Assembly: GCF_010731535.1 (NCBI RefSeq)
Contig: NZ_AP022581.1
Span: 868,001-932,000, forward strand
DNA from: Mycobacterium lacus
GTDB lineage: Bacteria; Actinomycetota; Actinomycetes; Mycobacteriales; Mycobacteriaceae
Direction: 5' to 3'
Length of the DNA stretch: 64,000 bases
The stretch's first letter is position 1. Each line of letters opens with the position of its first letter. Under the pieces are notes generated by a model, which saw nothing but the letters and a program-made list of their open reading frames with translations, did not search any database and was not told the origin of the DNA. Below are positions 1-8,340 of the stretch, one piece after another. The position numbers were made by a program, and so were the translations under genes.

Positions 1-2
1 GT

Positions 3-428
3 TGCACGTACCGCGAGGGCCTGTCGGCGGTGCGGATCGACGGCGGCGTCGCCGGCAACGTGATTCCCGACGCGGCCGCGGTGACGGTCAACTACCGTTT
101 TGCGCCCGACCGGTCGCCCGCCGCGGCGCTGCAGCACGTGCACGACGTGTTCGACGGGCTCGGCGTGGAGATCGAGCAGACCGATGCCGCGGCGGGGGCG
201 CTGCCCGGCCTATCCCAGCCCGCCGCCAAGGCGCTGGTCGAGGCCGCCGGCGGCCAGGTCCGGGCGAAATACGGCTGGACCGACGTGTCCCGGTTCGCCG
301 CCCTGGGCATACCCGCGGTCAACTACGGGCCCGGTGACCCCGACCTGGCGCACCGGCACGACGAACGCGTGTCGGTCGATCAGATTACCGCCGCGGTGGC
401 GATGCTGCGGCGCTACCTGAGCGGCTGA
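3..428 (+). CDS. dapE: Succinyl-diaminopimelate desuccinylase, C-terminal part (cut by window start)
   Basis: This is the last ~141 residues of an M20-family metallopeptidase; the reading frame is open from base 3 and the start lies before the window. DapE hydrolyses N-succinyl-LL-diaminopimelate to succinate and LL-diaminopimelate in the cytoplasm, feeding lysine and peptidoglycan synthesis. The visible part holds the end of the dimerisation (lid) domain, with the [10 protein letters not shown] and VNYRFAPDR segments, followed by the end of the catalytic domain ([20 protein letters not shown]), whose last histidine fits the C-terminal metal ligand of the family. The identification also rests on synteny with Rv1202 upstream of the LOG protein and fadD6. 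It converges on the minus-strand ATPase gene, with only about 9 bases between them. Confidence 0.85.
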   Translation, partial: CTYREGLSAVRIDGGVAGNVIPDAAAVTVNYRFAPDRSPAAALQHVHDVFDGLGVEIEQTDAAAGALPGLSQPAAKALVEAAGGQVRAKYGWTDVSRFAALGIPAVNYGPGDPDLAHRHDERVSVDQITAAVAMLRRYLSG

Positions 429-437
429 CAGTCGGCC

Positions 438-2576
438 CTAGCGCCGCGCCTGGGCGGCGGCATCGGCGGCCGCCGCGCGCATCCCGACCGCCGCCAGCTC
501 ATCGGACACCGCCGCCAGGGCCGCCCTGTCGCGGTTGGCCAGCGCGCGTGCATGGTTGACGACGATGTTGCCCACCGCACAGTCGATCTCGGCGGCCAGT
601 CGGGTGACCGGGTCGACGGCACGGACGTCGCCCAGCCGAACCGCGTCGTGCCAGGCGCACAGAGCCACCGCCGACTGCCCGGCCCGCTCGGCCGTCCGGG
701 CCGCCTCACGGGCCGCGCTGATGGCGCCCGTGGTGTCCCGGGCGGCCGCTCTGGTCCACGCGCGCGCCAGCCCCAGCTCGGGTGCGAACAAAGCGGACTT
801 CGTCCCGTGGCGAGTTTCGGCGCGGCGCAACGCTATTGCGGACGCAGGTATGTTGCCCTGGTGCGCCAGTGCCGTCGCCAACAACATCAGCGACAGTGGC
901 CCCCACGAGTAGCCGGTGCGTTCCAGCGTCGCCGCGGCCGGCTCCAGCATCGACGCCGCCGCGCCGAATTCGCCCTTGATGATCAGCACGTCTGCCAGCA
1001 ACACTTCGCCCACGGCCCGACCGGGTTGCTGCAGTTCGGCGAAGTCGGTGAATCGCTGGGCCAGTTCCTGCGCCCGCGCCACGTCGCCGGCCATCAGCAG
1101 CGAAGTGATCTGGGCTAGGCCGGTGGTGAATCGCAGCAGCCCGGGATGCTCGGCGGCCAACGCGCGCTCGGCCATCGGCTCGACGTCGCGCCACCGGCCC
1201 ATCCGCGCCGAACATAATGCCGCGGCGCTGGCCGCCCAGGCCACCGCCATGTCCGCCACCGGTCGGGACAACACCTCGGCGGCTATCGCGGTGGCACGCT
1301 GCAGATTCCCGGCGTTCATCGCGAACGTGGCGGATAGTGCTTCGAGGGTGAGGCGGGCCGCTGGGTCCGACATCCGGTTGCGGGTGGTCTGCAGGAACGC
1401 GGTGGCCCGCTCGGGCTCGTCGAGCATCCAGAATTGGTTCGCGGCCCGGGGCACCGCCCAGGCCATGAGCTCGGTGTCGGACAACTCGCCCGGATTGACC
1501 GCCGCGAGCACCGCGCCGGCTTCGCGACCGCGGCCCTGCCAGGCCAGCGCTTGGCCCAGGACAAGTCGCGCCGCAAGTCCGCCCGAGGAATCCAACGCCG
1601 CCCGCGACAACCGCTCGGCGAGCGTCAGGTCGCCGAGCCGCAGCGCCTGCTGGGCGGCCTCGGTGACCTCAGCTACCGGCTGCGGGGCGTCGCTGTTCAG
1701 CGCCAGCGACGCCAGCCGGAGCCGGTCGCTGAGGTGGTCGGACGGATGCCGCGACAGCAGCCTGACCAACTCGGTGCGCCGTCGTCGCGCGCCCTCGGCG
1801 CCAAGCTCGGCACGCGCTCGTTCGGCGAATAGCGGGTGCGCCGTGTAGACCACCGGGTCGTTCGCGCCTTGGCCGCGCACCCGGGTCTCCGCCGCGCCCA
1901 GGTCCTCCGCCTGCCGGACCGCGCCCTCGCCGGCGAGGATCGTCAGATCGGCGAGCGAGAGGGGCTCCTCGACGGCGAGGTAGTCCAGCACTGCCCGTGC
2001 GGCCGCAGGCAGCTCGGCAATGAACTCGTCGACATCGGCCGCGTCGGATCGTTTGGTGGCCCCGCCGGGCGGCTCGATGTCGATCCGATGGAGCAGGCCG
2101 TCGGTCCATAACGCGGCGATGGCCTCGGGGGCTGCCTCGGCGCGGGCGGTGACGATCATTCGGGCCGCGCCGGCCAGCGCCAACTGGTACACCAGTGTGG
2201 CTGACAGGACGTCGAGGTCGTGCGCGTCGTCGACGACGAGCAGTAGGTCCCCCTCCCGATCGGCGCTGCCCAGCGATGCGCGTGCCGCCCGCAAGAGGGC
2301 AGCGGGCTTCCCGATGTCGGCAATCTGCACCAGATGGCTGAAGGCCCCGAAGGGGACCACGCGTTCGGTCGGGGTGCCGGTGACCCAGCGGATCAGCGTG
2401 CCCGGGTGTCGAGAAGCGAAGTTCTCGGCGGCCACGCGGGCCAACGTGGATTTGCCGACGCCGTCGGGCCCGAGCACGACTGCGCCGCCCCGCGCCACCG
2501 GAGCGTCCGGGTCCAGGACAACGTCCAACCGCTCCAACACGGCCGAGTGTTCGGGGACGTTCCATCGAATCGGCAC
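438..2576 (-). CDS. LAL-type ATP-binding protein without HTH (Rv1204c-like)
   Basis: The 712-residue protein has an N-terminal P-loop ATPase domain. Walker A is GPDGVGKST near residue 40 and Walker B is LLLVVDDAHD near residue 115, as in the STAND/LAL group of large regulators. The rest is an alanine- and arginine-rich helical region that looks TPR-like. The protein stops after QARR with no LuxR helix-turn-helix, so it may be a signalling ATPase or a truncated LAL regulator. By position it matches H37Rv Rv1204c, a conserved hypothetical. It diverges from the LOG-family gene across 87 bases. Its substrate and partner are unknown. Confidence 0.75.
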   Translation of the reverse strand: MPIRWNVPEHSAVLERLDVVLDPDAPVARGGAVVLGPDGVGKSTLARVAAENFASRHPGTLIRWVTGTPTERVVPFGAFSHLVQIADIGKPAALLRAARASLGSADREGDLLLVVDDAHDLDVLSATLVYQLALAGAARMIVTARAEAAPEAIAALWTDGLLHRIDIEPPGGATKRSDAADVDEFIAELPAAARAVLDYLAVEEPLSLADLTILAGEGAVRQAEDLGAAETRVRGQGANDPVVYTAHPLFAERARAELGAEGARRRRTELVRLLSRHPSDHLSDRLRLASLALNSDAPQPVAEVTEAAQQALRLGDLTLAERLSRAALDSSGGLAARLVLGQALAWQGRGREAGAVLAAVNPGELSDTELMAWAVPRAANQFWMLDEPERATAFLQTTRNRMSDPAARLTLEALSATFAMNAGNLQRATAIAAEVLSRPVADMAVAWAASAAALCSARMGRWRDVEPMAERALAAEHPGLLRFTTGLAQITSLLMAGDVARAQELAQRFTDFAELQQPGRAVGEVLLADVLIIKGEFGAAASMLEPAAATLERTGYSWGPLSLMLLATALAHQGNIPASAIALRRAETRHGTKSALFAPELGLARAWTRAAARDTTGAISAAREAARTAERAGQSAVALCAWHDAVRLGDVRAVDPVTRLAAEIDCAVGNIVVNHARALANRDRAALAAVSDELAAVGMRAAAADAAAQARR

Positions 2577-2663
2577 TGCCGGATTTTATGGTGTTCGGCG
2601 CGCGCGTTGCGATGGGGCCAAATGCCGCACGAGTTCCGCACCCGTGGTCTACGTTTGGCGTGT

Positions 2664-3227
2664 ATGTCCGCGAAACGCGATTCCGCCGGCGACTGGACGG
2701 TGGCCGTGTATTGCGCGGCTGCACCGACGCATCCCGAGCTGTTGGAGCTCGCCGCCGACGTCGGCGCGGCGATCGCCGCGCGTGGTTGGAACCTGGTATG
2801 GGGCGGCGGTCACGTTTCGGCGATGGGGGCTGTCGCCTCGGCGGCGCGGGCTCGTGGCGGCTGGACCGTCGGCGTGATTCCCAAGATGCTGGTCCATCGC
2901 GAACTGGCCGACCATGACGCCGACGAGCTGATCGTCACCGACACGATGTGGGAGCGCAAGCAGATCATGGAGGATCGCGCCGACGCGTTCATCGTGCTGC
3001 CGGGTGGCGTCGGCACCCTCGACGAGCTATTTGACGCGTGGACCGAGGGGTATCTCGGTGTGCACAAGAAACCGATCGTGATGCTGGACCCGTGGGGGCA
3101 TTACGACGGCTTGTTGGCCTGGATGGACGGATTGCTCGACGCCGGCTACATCGCGCAGACCGCGGTGGAACGGCTCGTGGTGGTCGATAAGGTGAGCGAT
3201 GCGCTTGAGGCCTGTGCGCCCGCTTGA
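2664..3227 (+). CDS. LOG-family protein (cytokinin-activating phosphoribohydrolase-like)
   Basis: The 187-residue Rossmann-fold protein carries the LOG signature LPGGVGTLDE near residue 115 and a WGGG motif near residue 50. LOG enzymes cleave cytokinin riboside 5'-monophosphates to free cytokinin and ribose 5-phosphate. In M. tuberculosis the LOG homologue Rv1205 has been linked to cytokinin and aldehyde accumulation when it is not degraded by the proteasome. The chosen ATG gives the family length; the open frame extends upstream through the divergent promoter region without family similarity. The 3' end overlaps the preferred fadD6 start by 29 bases, suggesting translational coupling. Confidence 0.88.
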   Translation: MSAKRDSAGDWTVAVYCAAAPTHPELLELAADVGAAIAARGWNLVWGGGHVSAMGAVASAARARGGWTVGVIPKMLVHRELADHDADELIVTDTMWERKQIMEDRADAFIVLPGGVGTLDELFDAWTEGYLGVHKKPIVMLDPWGHYDGLLAWMDGLLDAGYIAQTAVERLVVVDKVSDALEACAPA

Positions 3228-5004
3228 GGTCGACGTGTCCACCCGGGTCAGCCTGACCGACATCGCATCCCGGGTGCCGGGCGTACTGGCCGACTTGCCG
3301 GTGATCATGCGCGGGGCGCGGACCGGGCTGCTGGTCCAGCCCAGGTCCAAGGCGTCGATCGGCACGGTTTTCCAGGACCGGGCGGCTCGCTATGGTGGCC
3401 GGATCTTCCTCAAGTTCGGGAGGTTTGGCGACCAGCAAATCACCTACCGCGAGGCCAATGCGACCGCCAACCGGTACGCCGCGGTGCTGGCCGCGCGCGG
3501 TGTCGGCCCCGGCGACGTCGTGGGGATCATGCTGCGCAATTCGCCCAACACCGTGCTGGCGATGTTGGCCACGGTCAAGTGCGGCGCCATTGCCGGGATG
3601 GTCAACTACCACCACCGCGGCGACGTGCTGGCCCACAGCCTGGGCCTGCTTGACGCCAAGGTATTGATTGCCCAGTCCGACTTGGTCGGCTTCGTCGGCG
3701 AATGTGGCGCCTCGAGCGGCGAGGTCCTGACCGTCGAGGACCTGGAGCGATTCGCCGCGACCGCGCCCGCCACCAACCCGGTTTCGGCCTCGGCGGTGCG
3801 GGCCAGGGACACCGCGTTCTACATTTTCACCTCGGGCACGACCGGATTCCCCAAGGCCAGTGTGATGACGCACCAACGGTGGCTGCGTGCGCTGGCCGTG
3901 TTCGGCGGGATGGGGTTGCGGCTGAAGGGCTCCGACACGCTCTACAGCTGCCTGCCGCTATATCACAACAATGCGCTGACCGTGGCGATGTCGTCGGTGA
4001 TCAATTCCGGGGCGACGCTGGCGCTGGGCACGTCGTTTTCCGCGTCGCGATTCTGGGACGAAGTGATTGACAGCGGGGCCACCGCGTTTGTCTACATCGG
4101 CGAGGTGTGCCGGTATCTACTCAACCAACCGCGCAAGCCCACCGACCGGGCGCACCGGGTCCGTGTGATCGCCGGTAACGGGCTGCGGCCGGAGATCTGG
4201 GGCGATTTCACGACGCGGTTCGGTATCGGGCGGGTGTGCGAGTTCTACGCCGCCAGCGAGGGCAACTCCGCTTTCGTCAACATCTTCAATGTGCCTGGGA
4301 CCACCGGCATCTCACCGATGCCATTGGCCTATGTGGAGTACGACCCGGACACCGGCGCTCCGCTGCGGGATGCGAGCGGACGGGTGCGGCGAGTGGCCGC
4401 CGGTGAGCCCGGCCTGTTGCTCAGCCCCGTCAATCGGCTGCAGCCCTTCGACGGCTACACCGACCCGGTGGCCAGCGAAAAGAAGTTGGTGCGCAACGCT
4501 TTCCGTCAGGGCGACTGTTGGTTCAACACCGGCGACGTGATGAGCCCCCAGGGCATGGGTCATGCCGCATTCGTTGACCGGCTGGGCGACACCTTCCGCT
4601 GGAAGGGTGAGAACGTCGCCACCACTCAGGTCGAAGCGGCGTTGGCCTCCGACGCATCCGTCGAGGAGTGCACGGTCTATGGCGTCGAGGTTCCGCGCAC
4701 CGGCGGCCGCGCTGGCATGGCCGCGATCAAGCTGCGCGAAGGCGCCGGGTTCGACGGCCAATCCATGGCCCGTGCGGTGTACGGCCGGCTACCCGGCTAT
4801 GCGCTGCCGCTGTTCGTACGGCTGGTGAAGTCGCTAGAGCACACGACGACGTTCAAGAGTCGCAAGGTGGAGCTGCGTGAGCAGGCCTATGGTCCCGGCG
4901 TCGAGGACCCGCTGTACGTTCTGGCCGGCCGCGACGAGGGCTACGTGCCGTACTACGACGGATACCCCGACGAGGTTTCGTCCGGTAAGCGACCGCGGGG
5001 CTAG
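3199..5004 (+). CDS. fadD6: Long-chain fatty-acyl-CoA synthetase FadD6
   Basis: This 601-residue adenylate-forming enzyme would activate long-chain fatty acids to acyl-CoA through an acyl-AMP intermediate. The AMP-binding P-loop TSGTTGFPK is near residue 213, the motif YAASEGN near 350, and the C-terminal FKSRKVELR near 570 carries a catalytic-type lysine. It closely matches remembered FadD6 (Rv1206, 597 aa). The start is uncertain: ATG 3199 has AAGGTGAG ahead of it and overlaps the LOG gene, while GTG 3235 has GAGG ahead of it and gives 589 residues. Relative to remembered FadD6 there is a three-residue insertion at FLKFGRFGDQQ that looks like a short in-frame duplication. Confidence 0.93.
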   Translation: MRLRPVRPLEVDVSTRVSLTDIASRVPGVLADLPVIMRGARTGLLVQPRSKASIGTVFQDRAARYGGRIFLKFGRFGDQQITYREANATANRYAAVLAARGVGPGDVVGIMLRNSPNTVLAMLATVKCGAIAGMVNYHHRGDVLAHSLGLLDAKVLIAQSDLVGFVGECGASSGEVLTVEDLERFAATAPATNPVSASAVRARDTAFYIFTSGTTGFPKASVMTHQRWLRALAVFGGMGLRLKGSDTLYSCLPLYHNNALTVAMSSVINSGATLALGTSFSASRFWDEVIDSGATAFVYIGEVCRYLLNQPRKPTDRAHRVRVIAGNGLRPEIWGDFTTRFGIGRVCEFYAASEGNSAFVNIFNVPGTTGISPMPLAYVEYDPDTGAPLRDASGRVRRVAAGEPGLLLSPVNRLQPFDGYTDPVASEKKLVRNAFRQGDCWFNTGDVMSPQGMGHAAFVDRLGDTFRWKGENVATTQVEAALASDASVEECTVYGVEVPRTGGRAGMAAIKLREGAGFDGQSMARAVYGRLPGYALPLFVRLVKSLEHTTTFKSRKVELREQAYGPGVEDPLYVLAGRDEGYVPYYDGYPDEVSSGKRPRG

Positions 5005-5034
5005 AGGCCCTGGGTCGAGTCTGCGCCGACGGCG

Positions 5035-5093
5035 TCGAGACTGCGCACAGCGCGTGTGTGAGGCCCGCCCCGGAGCCCTGAGCGCAGTGTCGA
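5035..5093. terminator. Imperfect hairpin downstream of fadD6
   Basis: TCGAGACTGCGC at 5035-5046 pairs with GCGCAGTGTCGA at 5082-5093 with one mismatch, leaving a 35-base loop. It follows the fadD6 stop by 31 bases and precedes folP2. There is no U-tract, so terminator function is only a guess; it may be a repeat remnant. Confidence 0.3.
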
Positions 5094-5136
5094 TGCCGAC
5101 GGCCCGGCGCGCCGTGCTGACAGGCACTATGGATGC

Positions 5137-6012
5137 GTGCAGTCAACTCTGTGCGGCCGGCTGGTCGCGGGGGATCGCGCGCTGATCATGGCGATCATCA
5201 ACCGCACTCCGGACTCATTTTTCGATAAGGGTGCGACCTTCAGCGAGGGAGCTGCCAGGGACGCCGTGCACCGGGCCATCGCCGACGGTGCCGACGTGAT
5301 CGACGTCGGCGGTGTCAAGGCCGGACCAGGCCAGAGCGTCGATACCGACACCGAGATCGCCCGGCTGGTGCCGTTCATCGAATGGCTCCGCGCTGCCTAC
5401 CCGGACCAGCTGATCAGCGTCGACACCTGGCGCTCGGAGGTGGCCAGGCTCGCCTGCGCGGCGGGCGCGGACCTGGTCAACGACAGCTGGGGTGGCATCG
5501 ACCCCGCCATGCCGCAGGTGGCCGCCGAGTTCGGCGCGGGCCTGGTGTGTGCGCACACCGGCGGCGCGCTGCCGCGCACGCGTCCTTTCCGGGTGAGCTA
5601 CGGCACGACCACCCGCGGGGTGGTGGACGACGTGATTCGGCAGGTCACCGCCGCCGCCGAGCGGGCGGTCGCCGCCGGAGTCGCCCGCGACCGGGTGCTG
5701 ATCGATCCGACGCATGATTTCGGCAAGAACACCTTCCACGGGCTGCTCCTGTTGCGTCACGCGGACGAACTTGTCAAGAGCGGCTGGCCTGTGCTGATGT
5801 CTTTGAGCAACAAGGACTTCATCGGAGAGACTTTGGGCGTGCAGTTGACCGAACGCGTTGAGGGGACACTGGCGGCCACCGCGCTGGCGGCGGCGGCCGG
5901 AGCACGCATGTTTCGGGTGCACCAGGTTGCGGCCACCCGGCGGGTGCTGGAAATGGTCGCCGCCATCCAGGGGACCCGCCCACCGACGCGCACGGTGAGA
6001 GGGCTGGCATGA
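5137..6012 (+). CDS. folP2: FolP2, dihydropteroate synthase paralogue
   Basis: The 291-residue TIM-barrel protein of the pterin-binding family starts with GTG and reads MAIINRTPDSF near residue 18 and ISVDTWRSEVA near 97, as in dihydropteroate synthases. FolP1 is the true dihydropteroate synthase in mycobacteria; FolP2 is reported to lack that activity, and its partnership with gpgS suggests a role in glucosylglycerate or methylglucose polysaccharide metabolism that remains unproven. The stop overlaps the gpgS start (ATGA), indicating an operon. The M. tuberculosis orthologue has a longer repetitive N-terminus; here the codons before 5137 do not continue that repeat. Confidence 0.9.
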   Translation: MQSTLCGRLVAGDRALIMAIINRTPDSFFDKGATFSEGAARDAVHRAIADGADVIDVGGVKAGPGQSVDTDTEIARLVPFIEWLRAAYPDQLISVDTWRSEVARLACAAGADLVNDSWGGIDPAMPQVAAEFGAGLVCAHTGGALPRTRPFRVSYGTTTRGVVDDVIRQVTAAAERAVAAGVARDRVLIDPTHDFGKNTFHGLLLLRHADELVKSGWPVLMSLSNKDFIGETLGVQLTERVEGTLAATALAAAAGARMFRVHQVAATRRVLEMVAAIQGTRPPTRTVRGLA

Positions 6013-6998
6013 CTGCATCTGAGTTGGTCGCCCGCGACATCGCCGGTGACGGAGCCCTCGCCGCACGACCTGGGGACATCTGGCTGTCCGACCGCACCTG
6101 GAGCCGTCCCGGCTGGACGATCGCGGAGTTGGTGGCGGCCAAGGACGGGCGCACGATCTCGGTGGTGCTGCCGGCACTCGACGAGGAAGACACCATCGAA
6201 TCGGTGATCGACAGCATCTCGCCGCTGGTGGACGGGCTGGTCGACGAGCTGATCGTGCTGGACTCGGGCTCCACCGACGACACCGAGATCCGAGCCGTCG
6301 CCGCCGGCGCCCGCGTCGTCAGCCGAGAGCAGGCGTTACCCGAGCTCCCGACGCGGGCCGGCAAGGGTGAGGCGCTGTGGCGCTCGCTTGCGGCCGCCAG
6401 CGGTGACATCGTGGTGTTTGTCGATTCCGACCTGATCAACCCGCACCCGATGTTCGTGCCGTGGCTGGTCGGCCCCTTGCTCACCGGCGAGGGGATTCAC
6501 CTGGTCAAGGGCTTTTACCGACGGCCGTTAAATGTCACTGACGGCGCCGCCCCAGGCGGCGGCGCGGTTGCAACGGGCGGTGGACGGGTCACCGAGCTGG
6601 TGGCGCGGCCGTTGTTGGCGGCGCTGCGGCCGGAGCTGGGCTGGGTGCTGCAGCCGCTGAGCGGCGAGTACGCGGGCACCCGGGAGCTGCTGACATCGCT
6701 GCCGTTCGCCCCTGGCTACGGGGTGGAGATCGGCCTGCTGGTCGATACTTTCGAGCGGCTGGGGCTGGACGCGATCGCGCAGGTCAACCTTGGCGTGCGG
6801 GCCCACCGCAACCGGCCGCTGAGCGAGCTGGGGGCGATGAGCCGCCAGGTCATCGCGACCCTGCTCTCACGTTGCGGGATCCCCGATTCCGGCGTCGGGC
6901 TGACCCAGTTCCTCGCCGACGGCGACGTCTATACGGAGCACACCTGGCCGGTGTCGCTGGCGGATCGCCCGCCGATGAATAGGCTGCGGCCGCGCTGA
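6009..6998 (+). CDS. gpgS: Glucosyl-3-phosphoglycerate synthase GpgS
   Basis: The 329-residue GT81-type glycosyltransferase transfers glucose from a nucleotide sugar (UDP-glucose preferred) to 3-phosphoglycerate, the first step toward methylglucose lipopolysaccharides. The GT-A core is clear: ISVVLPALDEEDTIESVI near residue 50, DSGSTDD near 85 and the metal-binding VFVDSDLINPHP near 138. The start ATG overlaps the folP2 stop by four bases, so the two are translationally coupled. Length and sequence match remembered Rv1208 (324 aa). The linker near residue 180 is lengthened by a short Gly/Ala-rich insert (GAAPGGGA). Confidence 0.95.
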   Translation: MTASELVARDIAGDGALAARPGDIWLSDRTWSRPGWTIAELVAAKDGRTISVVLPALDEEDTIESVIDSISPLVDGLVDELIVLDSGSTDDTEIRAVAAGARVVSREQALPELPTRAGKGEALWRSLAAASGDIVVFVDSDLINPHPMFVPWLVGPLLTGEGIHLVKGFYRRPLNVTDGAAPGGGAVATGGGRVTELVARPLLAALRPELGWVLQPLSGEYAGTRELLTSLPFAPGYGVEIGLLVDTFERLGLDAIAQVNLGVRAHRNRPLSELGAMSRQVIATLLSRCGIPDSGVGLTQFLADGDVYTEHTWPVSLADRPPMNRLRPR

Positions 6999-7037
6999 CT
7001 CGGCGGGGTGTCGGAGGGGTAGGGCAAGATCAACGAC

Positions 7038-7391
7038 GTGGCGTTGGTGTTGCTGTACTTGGTGGTGCTGGTCCTGGTCGCGATCGTGTTGTTCGGCGCG
7101 GCCAGCCTGCTGTTCGGCCGCGGCGAGCAGCTGCCGCCCCTGCCGCGGGCAACGACGGCGACGATCCTGCCCGCGTACGGGATCACCGGCGCCGACGTCG
7201 ACGCGGTCAAGTTCACGCAGGTCCTGCGCGGCTACAAGACCAGCGAGGTGGACTGGGTGCTCGACCGGCTCGGTCGTGAGCTTGAGGCGCTCCGTGGCCA
7301 GCTGGCCGCGATCCACGCCTCGTCGGCCGCCAAGACCGAGCCTGCTGCCGGGGAACCTGAGGACGGCGGGGAGCGTCAGGACACGATGTGA
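7038..7391 (+). CDS. Small membrane protein with DivIVA-like segment (Rv1209-like)
   Basis: This 117-residue protein starts with GTG. It has one N-terminal membrane helix (LVLLYLVVLVLVAIVLFG) and then a soluble part, VDAVKFTQVLRGYKTSEVDW, that resembles the DivIVA N-terminal lipid-binding motif, followed by a predicted helix. The end is polar and probably disordered. It sits between gpgS and tagA with a 4-base GTGA overlap to tagA, so the two are co-transcribed. A role in polar envelope organisation is an inference from the DivIVA-like segment only. Confidence 0.8.
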   Translation: MALVLLYLVVLVLVAIVLFGAASLLFGRGEQLPPLPRATTATILPAYGITGADVDAVKFTQVLRGYKTSEVDWVLDRLGRELEALRGQLAAIHASSAAKTEPAAGEPEDGGERQDTM

Positions 7392-7978
7392 GCGACTCGA
7401 GCGTTCCGGGACTGGTGCGCTGCGGCTGGGCGGATCTTCGCCCCGGGCCCTACACCGCGATGTACCGCAGCTATCACGACCACGAGTGGGGCCGCCCGCT
7501 GCACGGCGGGGTGGCACTGTTCGAACGGATGAGCCTGGAGGCCTTCCAGAGCGGCCTGTCGTGGCTGATCATCTTGCGCAAGCGGGAGAACTTCCGGCGC
7601 GCGTTCTCTGGATTCGACATCGAGCAGGTCGCCCGCTATACCGAGGCCGACGTGCAACGGCTGCTGGCCGATGACGGAATCGTCCGCAACCGGGCCAAGA
7701 TCGAGGCGACGATCGCCAACGCGCGTGCGGCCGCCGACCTGGGGTCGTCCGAAGACTTGTCCGAGCTGCTGTGGTCTTTCGCGCCGCCACCCCGGCCCCG
7801 GCCTGCCGACCTATCCGAAATTCCTTCGGCCAGTGCGGAATCGAAGGCTATGGCGCGGGAGTTGAAGCGGCGCGGGTTCCGCTTCGTCGGGCCCACTACC
7901 GCGTACGCGCTGATGCAGGCGACCGGGATGGTCGACGACCACATCCGCGATTGCTGGGTGCCTCCGATGGCCCCATGA
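7388..7978 (+). CDS. tagA: DNA-3-methyladenine glycosylase I
   Basis: The 196-residue protein belongs to the TAG family, which excises 3-methyladenine from alkylated DNA in base excision repair. Family marks are VRCGWA at residue ~10, YHDHEWGRPLH near 30 and DDHIRDCW at the C-terminus, which give the Cys/His zinc ligands. The segment LSWLIILRKRENFRRAF forms part of the HhH-like core. The GTG start overlaps the stop of the preceding gene. Length is normal for the family (about 190-205). Confidence 0.94.
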   Translation: MSDSSVPGLVRCGWADLRPGPYTAMYRSYHDHEWGRPLHGGVALFERMSLEAFQSGLSWLIILRKRENFRRAFSGFDIEQVARYTEADVQRLLADDGIVRNRAKIEATIANARAAADLGSSEDLSELLWSFAPPPRPRPADLSEIPSASAESKAMARELKRRGFRFVGPTTAYALMQATGMVDDHIRDCWVPPMAP

Positions 7979-8144
7979 CCCCGCAGAGCCGGGTCTTTGT
8001 GCACCCGTGGACCCGGATAGGGAACAATGGGGGAGTGATTTGGCAGTTCAATGTCGGGTATGGCTGGAAATCCACTGGCGGGGCATGCTCGGCGCCGGCC
8101 AGGTCCGTGACGGCGGGCCAGCTCGAATCTGGAGGGAGCACTCG

Positions 8145-8312
8145 ATGGCGGCGATGAAGCCCCGGACCGGAGACGGTCCTCTGGAAGCGACAAAGGAGGG
8201 GCGCGGCATCGTGATGCGGGTACCACTCGAGGGTGGGGGTCGTCTGGTCGTCGAGCTGACGCCCGACGAAGCCGCCGCACTCGGTGACGAGCTCAAGGGC
8301 GTGACTGGCTAA
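8145..8312 (+). CDS. DUF3117 small conserved protein (Rv1211-like)
   Basis: The 55-residue protein reads MAAMKPRTGDGPLE at its start and ends in a short acidic helix (LTPDEAAALGDELKG), the DUF3117 pattern conserved across Actinobacteria. Function is unknown. I prefer ATG 8145 because GGAGGGA lies about ten bases upstream and conservation begins exactly there; an in-frame ATG at 8085 would give the 75-residue form used for Rv1211 in H37Rv. It converges on glgA with a 28-base gap. Confidence 0.85.
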   Translation: MAAMKPRTGDGPLEATKEGRGIVMRVPLEGGGRLVVELTPDEAAALGDELKGVTG

Positions 8313-8340
8313 GTCCAGCTGACCGGCGAATGGTTGGCTA

